A stretch of DNA of 64,000 bases from UBA5189 sp040389445 (GCA_040389445.1 JAZJZX010000014.1:1-64000), one strand, 5' to 3'; shown: positions 50,965-60,711, numbered from the stretch's first letter. Program-made: numbers and translations. The notes: generated from the letters alone by a model not told the origin.

Positions 50965-51550
50965 GATGTTGGTGCTCCTGACGGGGCCCTCCCGCTCTCT
51001 GGCGGGGCCCGGTCAGGGCAAGAAGTGGATCGAAATCAGCGGCAGGTAACCGGGGCGCTGACCGGAGCGCCCATCGAACTCGAGGCCCCAAGGATAGCCG
51101 GGATTGCCCGTTTGCGGAAGGGCCGCGCCGCCGCCGCCCCTCGAGTGCTGTTTGCCGCCACGTTTCGGCTGCTCCGACCGGCCCACAACCCGCTCGACCG
51201 CGGGCGCCCCCATGTCGGAACTGCGGCCCCGTCTGGGCTTCTCCAGCCGGCCGCCCCGTGAGTCGTTTGGGAGCGCATTTTCAGCGTGACCACGCCGGCC
51301 GCCCCGTGAGTCGTTTGGGAGCGCATTTTCAGCGTGACCACGCCGGCCGTCCCGTGAGTCGTTTGGGAGCGCATTTTCAGCGTGACCACGCTCGTCACGT
51401 AGCCAGAATTGACAGAACTCGATGCGTGGCAAGCACGCTCGGCTCGAAAATGCATCTTTTGACGCATCAGGGCCTCCGGGCGACGGGCTGTGGGCCTCGG
51501 GCGATCAGGCCACTCGGGCGACGGGCCTCGGGCCACTCGCGCCATGAAGG
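50965..51550. other. 586-bp intergenic region upstream of the repeat-insert helicase
   Basis: Open frames exist on both strands because the 48-bp repeat keeps all frames open, but none has a credible start and none resembles a protein. The region contains the triple repeat (51247-51390) and some AT-richer tracts (around 51400-51470). It could carry a long 5' leader of the helicase mRNA, as cold-induced helicases often have. Confidence 0.5.
51247..51390. repeat. Three 48-bp tandem repeats
   Basis: Copies start at 51247, 51295 and 51343 with exactly 48-bp spacing. Each contains GTCGTTTGGGAGCGCATTTT followed by CAGCGTGACCACG. Copies are nearly identical (one C/T change), so the expansion is recent or kept homogeneous. 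The inner part is AT-richer than the flanks, unlike the other repeats in the window. Confidence 0.9.
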
Positions 51551-52408
51551 TCAGTTCGGGCGGCCGCCGCCCATGTCGGCACCCTGGTCGCGGAGGAAGC
51601 GCTCGATGTCCGCGATCAGATCGTCGCCGGCCGGCAACCGCGATTCATCCGCCATGCCCTCGAGGCGCTCGACGTAGTGGCGCGTGCTTTCGTCCAGGAC
51701 CGTGGCCGTGTCCAACCGCTTGCGCAGCGCCACGGCCTCCGCGGGGAGCAGCCCGAGCGGCGGATCGATGTCCAGGTGTCGACCGAGCATCGTGAGGAGC
51801 TCCACCGAGGCGCCCGGGTAGGCGCCGGACACGTAGTGGGGGATCTGGGCGAAATACCCGACGGACGGGATGCCTGCAGCCGAAATGGCGACATCCACGA
51901 TGGAAATGCAGGCGGCCGGCACGCGGAGCAGGCCCTGCGGGCCCGGCAGGACGCCGCCGCGGAGGAGGCCCGCCTGCGACTCCGTCCCGAGAATCGGTAC
52001 CGGGCGGGTGTGCGGCACGGCCGCCGGGATCGCCCCGAGACTGATCCACTGGCTGACCGCGAGCTGCCGCGCGATCTCGACGAGATCGGTCGCAAATCGC
52101 CGCCACTGGAAGTCGGGTTCGGCGCCGGTGAGGATCAGCACGTCCCGTTCGCCGAGACGCCGGCTGCGCATCGTGAGCGTCGGCCAGGTCAGCCGTGCCG
52201 GCCGGCCGTCCTGGATCTCGAGTGTGGGCCGCCGTGAACGGTAGTCAAAGAGCGAATCGCCGTCGAAGTCCACCACGACGTCGCCATCGCCGGCCAGTTC
52301 CTTCGTCGCGTTGGTCGCGGCGGAGCCGGCATCCACCCAGCCATCGAACGCCACGACGACGACCGGTTGCGTGAGTCCACCCGGGTCCGTGATTCGATAC
52401 GAGGCCAT
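51551..52408 (-). CDS. PAC2-family protein
   Basis: A 285-residue protein of the proteasome-assembly-chaperone-2 superfamily widespread in high-GC bacteria. Typical are the start VVVVAFDGWVDAGSAATNA, FDYRSRRPTLEIQDG, the ILTGAEPDFQWRRF strand and the C-terminal helix YVERLEGMADES. Its role in bacteria is not established, and no proteasome gene is visible here. The ATG follows the cupin stop by 1 nt, so the two are co-transcribed. Confidence 0.85.
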   Translation of the reverse strand: MASYRITDPGGLTQPVVVVAFDGWVDAGSAATNATKELAGDGDVVVDFDGDSLFDYRSRRPTLEIQDGRPARLTWPTLTMRSRRLGERDVLILTGAEPDFQWRRFATDLVEIARQLAVSQWISLGAIPAAVPHTRPVPILGTESQAGLLRGGVLPGPQGLLRVPAACISIVDVAISAAGIPSVGYFAQIPHYVSGAYPGASVELLTMLGRHLDIDPPLGLLPAEAVALRKRLDTATVLDESTRHYVERLEGMADESRLPAGDDLIADIERFLRDQGADMGGGRPN

Positions 52409-52409
52409 G

Positions 52410-52805
52410 TCAGGCCTCGTCCAGAGCGGGATCCGGGGCGGGCCAGCGGGGCGATGCGTCCTCGACCACCGGCAGATCGTCCCAGTCGGAGCGGACCGGT
52501 GTGAACACATCGATCACGACGGCTCCGTTCGGGCCCGTACTGACCTGGTGCAGTCGATCCGCCAGGATCCGCCAGGTACCGCCCGGCCCGAGCCTCCGCG
52601 TCTCTCCGTCGATCGTGAACTCGATTTCGCCGGCGAGGACCATGCCCATCTGTTCGGCGGCGTGATGGTGCTCCGGCACGATCGAGCCGGGATCCAGCTC
52701 CACCACGGCCAAGGTGATGTGCTCGCCCTGGACTCGACGAGCCCGCACGGCATCGCCCCAGACCTGGAGGAGGGGAGCGTCCATCATGTCGATGAGATTG
52801 CTCAT
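52410..52805 (-). CDS. Single-domain cupin protein
   Basis: A 131-residue cupin. Motif 1 is VPEHHHAAEQMGMVLAGE and motif 2 is GGTWRILADRLHQVSTG. Metal ligands His/His/Glu and the final His are in place. TATGCT lies 6 nt before the ATG. It is first gene of a two-gene unit with the PAC2 protein. The ligand is unknown. Confidence 0.85.
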   Translation of the reverse strand: MSNLIDMMDAPLLQVWGDAVRARRVQGEHITLAVVELDPGSIVPEHHHAAEQMGMVLAGEIEFTIDGETRRLGPGGTWRILADRLHQVSTGPNGAVVIDVFTPVRSDWDDLPVVEDASPRWPAPDPALDEA

Positions 52806-52811
52806 CGCCGG

Positions 52812-52817
52812 AGCATA
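52812..52817 (-). promoter_or_regulatory. -10-like hexamer of the cupin/PAC2 unit
   Basis: TATGCT on the minus strand, 6 nt before the ATG at 52805. Confidence 0.45.
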
Positions 52818-52872
52818 GCGCGAGTGTCGGGTGCGCTCGATGGCATGGCCTTGATCGATGGTCATCGAGGCA

Positions 52873-52980
52873 ATCCGCACGCTCGACGACCTCGCGATCG
52901 AGTCGATCCGCACGCTTGACGACCTCGCGATCGAGTCGATCTACACGCTTGACGACCTGGCGATCGAGTCGATCCACCTC
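52873..52980. repeat. 33-bp tandem repeats (11-codon period)
   Basis: ATCCGCACGCTCGACGACCT-type units start at 52873, 52906 and 52939, with a partial copy at 52972. On the plus strand they read as IRTLDDLAIES repeats within a frame that begins at an ATG (52858) and runs to 53109. That frame has no RBS and loses protein character after the repeats. I treat it as a repeat, with a small peptide as a remote alternative. Confidence 0.8.
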
Positions 52981-53032
52981 GATCGCTGGCAGATCCTCCT
53001 GTCGCTCGCTCGCCTGCGCGCCGAGGCTGATC

Positions 53033-53458
53033 CTAGTCGCACGTCGGGAACACCTTCGGTCCATCGTGCCGAAGGAGCTGCAACTGCCTGCCGGTCGAGG
53101 CCTGGGTGAAGATCGCCGTCGTCGCATCGGTGAGCCGGAACGTGCCGGATGAGCCATCGAAGTCGACGGAGTTCGGTGCCACGCCCACTGCGTCCCAGAA
53201 ACTGCCGTCCACGTCGATCGGGCTGCGAATTCCGCAGTGCGGCATGTCGTAGGCATAGTCGACACCGAGGACGGCTCCCCGCGGCGAGATGGGTGCCAGG
53301 GTGACGGTGCCGATGCCGCGCTCGATGACCGGCTGATTGGCGATGGCCTCCGGTCCCGGCGTGGGCACCCGGTTGGCCCAGGCAACCGTCGGAGGAGACG
53401 TGCTGAACGCGCAGCCGCCAACGATCAGGGCGACGATCGCGCCGGTGACCACCTTCAT
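53033..53458 (-). CDS. Putative lipoprotein of unknown function
   Basis: A 141-residue exported protein. The signal peptide MKVVTGAIVALIVGGCAFST has a lipobox (VGGC) for lipid attachment at Cys16. The mature part is beta-rich with two further cysteines (MPHCGIRSP and the C-terminal FPTCD) that could form a disulfide. GAGGGA lies upstream of the ATG. No domain recognised. It lies downstream of the small peptide gene on the same strand, separated by 229 bp. Confidence 0.78.
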   Translation of the reverse strand: MKVVTGAIVALIVGGCAFSTSPPTVAWANRVPTPGPEAIANQPVIERGIGTVTLAPISPRGAVLGVDYAYDMPHCGIRSPIDVDGSFWDAVGVAPNSVDFDGSSGTFRLTDATTAIFTQASTGRQLQLLRHDGPKVFPTCD

Positions 53459-53687
53459 CAGCGTCCCTCGTTCGGTTCAGGCCGATCGCAACAGATGTGC
53501 GCGCTGGACTGAGGGTATCGCGCTGGATTACCTGCGCGCCGAACGATCGGCTACCGGCCCGGCGCGTGGATGACGCCCGCCTGCCAGCGGCGCCCGTCTG
53601 ACGCAACGGGTTCCCGGGGCGACCACGGGGTCAAATGGTGTCCTGATGCCCGGATGGATGGATTGCTAGCCGCGGTTGGTGCGTGAA

Positions 53688-53810
53688 TCAGTGAGCGAAG
53701 GGCGTCCCGTTGCCGTCGGCGAAGACGGCGGCAGCCGACAGGAGTGCGAGTGCGGTGCCAAGGATCCAGGAAACGACGATCGGACGCGAGGTTCGAATGC
53801 GACGAAACAT
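53688..53810 (-). CDS. Small exported peptide precursor (40 aa)
   Basis: A 40-residue precursor. Basic n-region MFRRIRTSRP, hydrophobic core IVVSWILGTALALLSAAA, a Val-Phe-Ala signal-peptidase site and a nine-residue tail DGNGTPFAH. AAAGGGA lies 8 nt before the ATG. It diverges from an XRE repressor, and the next gene beyond is an XRE-TPR regulator built like the RRNPP receptors, whose ligands are short C-terminal fragments of such precursors. The gene looks real from RBS, start and signal peptide; a signalling role is an inference. Confidence 0.68.
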   Translation of the reverse strand: MFRRIRTSRPIVVSWILGTALALLSAAAVFADGNGTPFAH

Positions 53811-53860
53811 GTGACGGTCCCTTTCAGGCTGGGGGTTCCGCCCGGGCTCAAGGACACTGA

Positions 53861-53881
53861 TCGCACTGGTGATGCGACCAG
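53861..53881. promoter_or_regulatory. Overlapping inverted repeats in the divergent peptide/XRE promoter
   Basis: TCGCA-N7-TGCGA (53861-53877) overlaps CTGGT-N6-ACCAG (53866-53881). A plus-strand -10 (TACGGT, 53890-53895) sits 6 nt before the XRE ATG. A minus-strand -10 candidate (TAGCAT, 53886-53891) overlaps it. A repressor bound here would cover both promoters. Confidence 0.5.
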
Positions 53882-53901
53882 CGAGATGCTACGGTTCGCG
53901 C

Positions 53902-54252
53902 ATGGGAAAGTCAAGTATTGCTAAACAGTTGCGAGCCGGGGCCGGGTCGGCCGCCGCCCTGGAAGTCGGACGAAGGGTGCGCGAGCGTCGTCTCGCGGTC
54001 GGGATGACACAGACGGAACTCGCGACGCCCCTGTCGAGGGCCTTCGTTTCCGCCGTCGAGAAGGGGCGCACCCTCCCGTCGCTCGGTGCGCTGTGGCTGT
54101 TCGCGGCCCGACTCGGCACCGGCGTCGGCAGCCTGGTCGATGGTGTCAACGGTGTTGGTACCGAGGAGTACACTGCCGTGCATGACAGACAACACCGTCA
54201 CCTCGAACCTCGTGGCGACTCGCACACCGCAACGGCGTCGGATCGTCGTTGA
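53902..54252 (+). CDS. XRE-family HTH transcriptional regulator
   Basis: A 116-residue DNA-binding protein. The HTH is at about 25-55 (VRERRLAVGMTQTELATPLSRAFVSAVEKGRTLPSLGALWLF). There is no effector domain; the last 30 residues are polar and probably unstructured. It overlaps the next gene by 71 nt in another frame, so either the C-terminal tail is an extension or expression is coupled. A 10-residue acidic/Gly loop (DGVNGVGTEE) precedes the overlap. Probably an autorepressor acting on the divergent peptide gene. Confidence 0.85.
   Translation: MGKSSIAKQLRAGAGSAAALEVGRRVRERRLAVGMTQTELATPLSRAFVSAVEKGRTLPSLGALWLFAARLGTGVGSLVDGVNGVGTEEYTAVHDRQHRHLEPRGDSHTATASDRR
54169..54174 (+). promoter_or_regulatory. 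-10-like hexamer of the XRE-TPR gene
   Basis: TACACT lies 7 nt before the ATG at 54182, inside the upstream XRE gene, allowing independent expression of the receptor-like regulator. Confidence 0.45.
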
Positions 54253-55513
54253 CGACTCGGCCCTGGCCAACCGGATCGGCCATCGTCTGCGGCGGGCTCG
54301 CCTGGCGGCCAATCTCACCCAGCAGCAGCTGGCGGAGGGGAGGTACACCAAGGCCTACATCAGCGCCCTCGAGACCGGCCACAGCAAGCCTTCCATGGCG
54401 GCGCTCAACTTTCTTGCCGACCGCCTCGGGATGGCGGCCAGCCGGTTTCTCGATGACGAGCCGGCGTCATGGCGCCGCCTCGAGGTGGATCTGGAGCTGG
54501 CGTCGGGTCGCTGGGAACGCGCCGCCGACGGGTATCGCGATCTGCTCGCGCAACCAACGCCGCGCGAAACGCGGGCCGAGTTGCTGCTCGGCCTGTCCGA
54601 GGCGCTTGCCGGCCTCGACCAGGGCGCCGACGCGGCCGCAGCCGGCGCCGAAGCCGCGGCGATCTTCGCGTCGGTTGGGCGCGATGCCGACGCGGCCATC
54701 GCGCGATATTGGCTCGCCGCCGCGGAGTACGCCCAGGGGAACAGCGTCGAAGCGGAGTCGCTCCTGCGGGAGATCCTCGCCGGCGTCCGAGGCGGCCTCC
54801 GGGTGGAGCCGGATTTCGAGCTCCGGGTGATCATGGCCCTGTCGAGCACGGCGTCGCGGGACGGCCGGCACGACGTCGCCCTTGCCTACCTCGAGGAGGT
54901 CCGAGGCCTGGCCGAATCCCTCGACGACCATCGGCGAGCAACCTTCCTGTTCGATCTGTCCTACAGCTACCGCGAGACCGGCGACTACGAAGGCGCGATC
55001 CGGACCGGCATCGCGAGCCTGACGCTGTTCCGGGCGTCGGCATTCGAGCTTGGCACCGCATCACTGGAGAACGACCTCGCGCTCTCGTTCCTTGCCGTGG
55101 GCAACTTCTCCAAGGCCGACGAGTTCGCGGCCCATTCCCAGGCACGGTTCGAGAAGCTGGACGACCGCCGTCAGCTTGCCCATGTGCTCGAGACCCGCGC
55201 CCGCATCGCCCTCGCCAACGGCGACTACGCCGGCTCACGTGAGCTCGCGAGTGCCGCCCTCGCGACCGCCGAGGAAACCCACAACGACAGGGCACGGGTG
55301 AGCTCGCTCCTCGCGCTGGCCAGGGTCCATCGGGCGCTCGGGGAACCGAACGCCGCGGCCCCGCTCTATGAGCAGGCGGTGGACCTTGCGCGCGGATCGT
55401 CGAGACCGGGCCTGATCCGGGACGCGATCGGTGAGTGGGCCGACGTCCTGACGGAAACCGGCGAGCACGCGCGCGCCGCCGTCCTTCTCCGTGAGGCGCT
55501 CCGCGCCGTCTGA
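54182..55513 (+). CDS. XRE-TPR regulator with RRNPP-like architecture
   Basis: A 443-residue protein. The XRE HTH is at about 28-80 (IGHRLRRARLAANLTQQQLA, then YISALETGHSKPSMAALNFL). About 340 residues of TPR-like helices follow (YRDLLAQPTPRETRAELLLG, YWLAAAEYAQGNSVEAESLL, YSYRETGDYEGAI). This HTH-plus-TPR layout is that of Rgg/PlcR/NprR/PrgX, which bind re-imported signal peptides in the TPR groove. It is longer than most Firmicute members. Some HTH-TPR proteins in high-GC bacteria have no known peptide, so the receptor role is inferred from the adjacent 40-residue exported peptide. Confidence 0.85.
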   Translation: MTDNTVTSNLVATRTPQRRRIVVDDSALANRIGHRLRRARLAANLTQQQLAEGRYTKAYISALETGHSKPSMAALNFLADRLGMAASRFLDDEPASWRRLEVDLELASGRWERAADGYRDLLAQPTPRETRAELLLGLSEALAGLDQGADAAAAGAEAAAIFASVGRDADAAIARYWLAAAEYAQGNSVEAESLLREILAGVRGGLRVEPDFELRVIMALSSTASRDGRHDVALAYLEEVRGLAESLDDHRRATFLFDLSYSYRETGDYEGAIRTGIASLTLFRASAFELGTASLENDLALSFLAVGNFSKADEFAAHSQARFEKLDDRRQLAHVLETRARIALANGDYAGSRELASAALATAEETHNDRARVSSLLALARVHRALGEPNAAAPLYEQAVDLARGSSRPGLIRDAIGEWADVLTETGEHARAAVLLREALRAV

Positions 55514-55645
55514 GTCCCCGCGCAGCGCGCGTTCCGACCAGGAGGCCGTGCGATTGCCCTTCGCGTGCAGTACAGTAATGCTTGACCAGCAGCCAGGTGG
55601 AGCGTCTGGGAGGGCACGATCAGTACCGCGCCGACACCCAATTCG

Positions 55646-56731
55646 TTGCGGCCACAGGAACTCGCCGAACGGCAGCTCGCCTACCTGCTCGAATCGCCGG
55701 ACCTGCTGCATCCCGTGTTCCAACCGATCCTCTCGCTGGTCAGCGGGACCGTCGTCGGGCACGAGGGGTTCAGCCGCTTCGAGCTCGAGCCGGCTCGGCC
55801 CCCCAATCTCTGGTTCGCCGAGGCGACTCGCGTCGGCATGGGTGCCGACCTCCAGGCGATGGCGATACGGCGGATTCTGGGGGTCGCCGCACAGGCAGGT
55901 CTCCCGCCGGGGACGTTCCTTTCCCTGAACGTCAGTCCGCAGTTCCTGTCCCACCCCGCCGTCGCGGCTGCGATTGCGACGGCCGAAGAATCGCGCCTGG
56001 TGCTGGAACTCACGGAAGAGGAGGAGGTTCTCGACTACCGTGCCTTGCGGCGGGCCATGACCCCGTATCTTCGGAGCGGCGTGCGCTTCGCTGTGGACGA
56101 TGCCGGGGCCGGCTTCGCATCGATGCGCCATGTGATCGAGCTGCAGCCGGCGTTCGTCAAGCTCGACGCCTATCTGATCCGGGGCATGCGCAGTCGCCAG
56201 ACGCTCCGAGCGTTCCTCCGGGCGATCAATGGATTCACCGTGGAGATCGGAGCCACGCTCGTCGCCGAGGGAGTGGAGACCGCGAGTGACCTCGGCGTTC
56301 TGAAGGAGACCGGGTTCCCGCTCCTGGCCCAGGGCTTCGCGATCGCTCGCCCGGCGGCAGCGTGGCCCGGCGTGCGTGTCGCCGTGACCAAGGCGTGGCG
56401 TCGCGAGGCTGCGCCGATGGCTCCGCCATCGGTCGGGAATGGACGGCCCGGTGTGACCCAGTCCGCTCCGATCCCGATCGAGAACGCGGTGAATATCGGC
56501 GCCGCGCTGGGACCAGGCCTGCGCCGGGCCGGAATCGAGGACCTTGACACTCTCCGCAGGCTCGGAGCCGTTGAAGGGTGGCGACGCCTCCGAGCCATCG
56601 ATCCCGACCTTGCCACGGATTGGGCCGTCGCCGCTCTCGAAGGCGCCATCCGCGGGACCCGCTGGGGTTCCGTCCCGAGCGCCGAGCGCCGCCGGCTCAT
56701 CGCCACGATCGCGAAGATCGGAGAGGGGTAG
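55646..56731 (+). CDS. EAL-domain protein fused to a TfoX C-terminal domain
   Basis: About 361 residues (370 from the ATC at 55619). The EAL domain covers about 20-245: EGF instead of EAL (GHEGFSRFE), Asn in FLSLNVSP, Glu in LVLELTEEE, Asp pair in FAVDDAGAGFAS, Lys in FVKLDAYL and Glu in LVAEGVET. Metal and substrate ligands of c-di-GMP phosphodiesterases are thus mostly present. Residues 275-355 (IGAALGPGLRRAGIEDLDTL, GAVEGWRRL, ALEGAIRGTRW) match the TfoX C-terminal domain of competence regulators. The start is unclear: TTG 55646 has no RBS, while GGGAGGG lies 4 nt before ATC 55619. Confidence 0.85.
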   Translation: MRPQELAERQLAYLLESPDLLHPVFQPILSLVSGTVVGHEGFSRFELEPARPPNLWFAEATRVGMGADLQAMAIRRILGVAAQAGLPPGTFLSLNVSPQFLSHPAVAAAIATAEESRLVLELTEEEEVLDYRALRRAMTPYLRSGVRFAVDDAGAGFASMRHVIELQPAFVKLDAYLIRGMRSRQTLRAFLRAINGFTVEIGATLVAEGVETASDLGVLKETGFPLLAQGFAIARPAAAWPGVRVAVTKAWRREAAPMAPPSVGNGRPGVTQSAPIPIENAVNIGAALGPGLRRAGIEDLDTLRRLGAVEGWRRLRAIDPDLATDWAVAALEGAIRGTRWGSVPSAERRRLIATIAKIGEG

Positions 56732-56883
56732 CGATCGTCAGACGCTGCCACCGCACAGCGAGTGCGTCGGCCCGTCGCTGAGCGTTCCGGGAACGGGGGT
56801 CCGGAGGCGCGCTCCTTGCTGCGGGACGGGCCCTTGGTCAGCCAGGCAGTCTCAGCACCGCCACATCGACGGGCTGCTGGTCA

Positions 56884-56922
56884 GGCATCCCCTCGCCGGT
56901 CAGCGGCCGGAGGGGGGATGCC
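56884..56922. terminator. Hairpin between convergent EAL and nrdJ genes
   Basis: GGCATCCCCTC pairs with GAGGGGGGATGCC (two extra G) around a 15-nt loop. No T-tract follows on either strand, so a Rho-dependent or simply protective role is as likely as intrinsic termination. The remaining 56732-56954 holds nothing else I can assign. Confidence 0.4.
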
Positions 56923-56954
56923 ATTGAAGCCTCGTCCTCGCGGAGGGCGATCTC

Positions 56955-60098
<3,144 letters not shown>

Positions 60099-60474
60099 TG
60101 CTTTCTCTCCTCCATCCCCGCCGACGGTGCTGCCGCCGGTCGGTTCGCCTTCTCCGCTCGTGACGCCGTCCTTGCGTGGCGTCGCGGCGGGATCCGCTTC
60201 TTCCGGTTCCCTGGGTGGGCCCGGTTGCTGCAGTGGACCGTCAGGACCGTGGGCGGGTCCACGACGGCAATCTGCCGACATTCATCCGGGGGTCTGTCCT
60301 CGTGCCGACGGCTCGCCGCTGAGCGGCGCCGCCAGTAGCTGCGAACGAACCCCCTGCGTCCGGTCGTGTCGTGGGCCTCGACTCCGGCTGGGGCACCCGA
60401 CGGGACCCGGGTCTTGCGACCTGGGTGACTCCGTTGGCGGCCGGACTGGGGCTGGACGGCGACGATCGAGCGAC
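60099..60474 (-). promoter_or_regulatory. Long nrdJ 5' leader, possible structured RNA
   Basis: From the predicted start near 60474 to the ATG is about 375 nt without a gene. The minus-strand RNA contains GCAGCTACTG, a GCCGC-TCA-GCGGC hairpin and CACGAGGACAGACCCCC, which faintly recall parts of a cobalamin riboswitch core. The canonical GGUGxGAxUCC element is not evident. I can support a long leader, not a riboswitch. Confidence 0.35.
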
Positions 60475-60480
60475 CTGCAA

Positions 60481-60509
60481 ACAGTACGCCGCGAGGCGGT
60501 GCCGGTCAA
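60481..60509 (-). promoter_or_regulatory. nrdJ promoter
   Basis: On the minus strand, TTGACC (60509-60504), a 17-nt spacer and TACTGT (60486-60481). It is the best sigma-70-like promoter in the window. Confidence 0.65.
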
Positions 60510-60517
60510 GCCCAAAA

Positions 60518-60566
60518 ACACAAGATGTAGTGGTTGCCATTGGGGGCCATGCGCTACATGTGGTGT
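60518..60566 (-). promoter_or_regulatory. Pair of NrdR boxes upstream of nrdJ
   Basis: ACACAAGATGTAGTGG (60518-60533) and GCGCTACATGTGGTGT (60551-60566) match the NrdR-box pattern with C at 2 and 4, A at 6, AT at 8-9, T at 11, G at 13 and 15. They are 33 bp apart start to start, about three helical turns, on the upstream side of the -35. NrdR represses ribonucleotide reductase genes when dATP is high. Confidence 0.65.
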
Positions 60567-60639
60567 AGGTGGCAAACGCGAGGTCTCGCCCGAGTCGGCT
60601 CCGGTTCACCCATGTTGCGGCCGCGACGCGGGCACGACT

Positions 60640-60711
60640 TTATCCACCTGGGACCCGAATGTTTCCACGTCCCGACCGGATTCATCCACTGCGCCAGCCG
60701 GCTTGTCCACG
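60640..60711. promoter_or_regulatory. Four DnaA-box-like sites at exact 21-bp spacing
   Basis: TTATCCACC (60640), GTTTCCACG (60661), TCATCCACT (60682) and TTGTCCACG (60703) are each followed by a 12-nt spacer. The TCCAC core is invariant while spacers diverge. Spacing equals two helical turns, so all sites face the same side of DNA. They lie about 75 bp upstream of the NrdR boxes. Confidence 0.55.

Noticed and set aside
51013..51545. Two minus-strand frames through the 48-bp repeats (HAENALPNDSR and TLKMRSQTTHG repeats)
   Set aside because: The 48-bp period is divisible by three, so every frame stays open. Neither frame has an RBS or a domain.
53770..53800. tRNA-like GGTTCGAATGC segment
   Set aside because: The T-loop-like string has no matching acceptor or anticodon arms and lies within the small peptide gene. 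I found no tRNA or rRNA gene in the window.
53666..53914. 82-residue minus-strand frame overlapping the 40-residue peptide gene
   Set aside because: It lacks an RBS and protein character, and it competes with the frame that has an SD sequence and a signal peptide.
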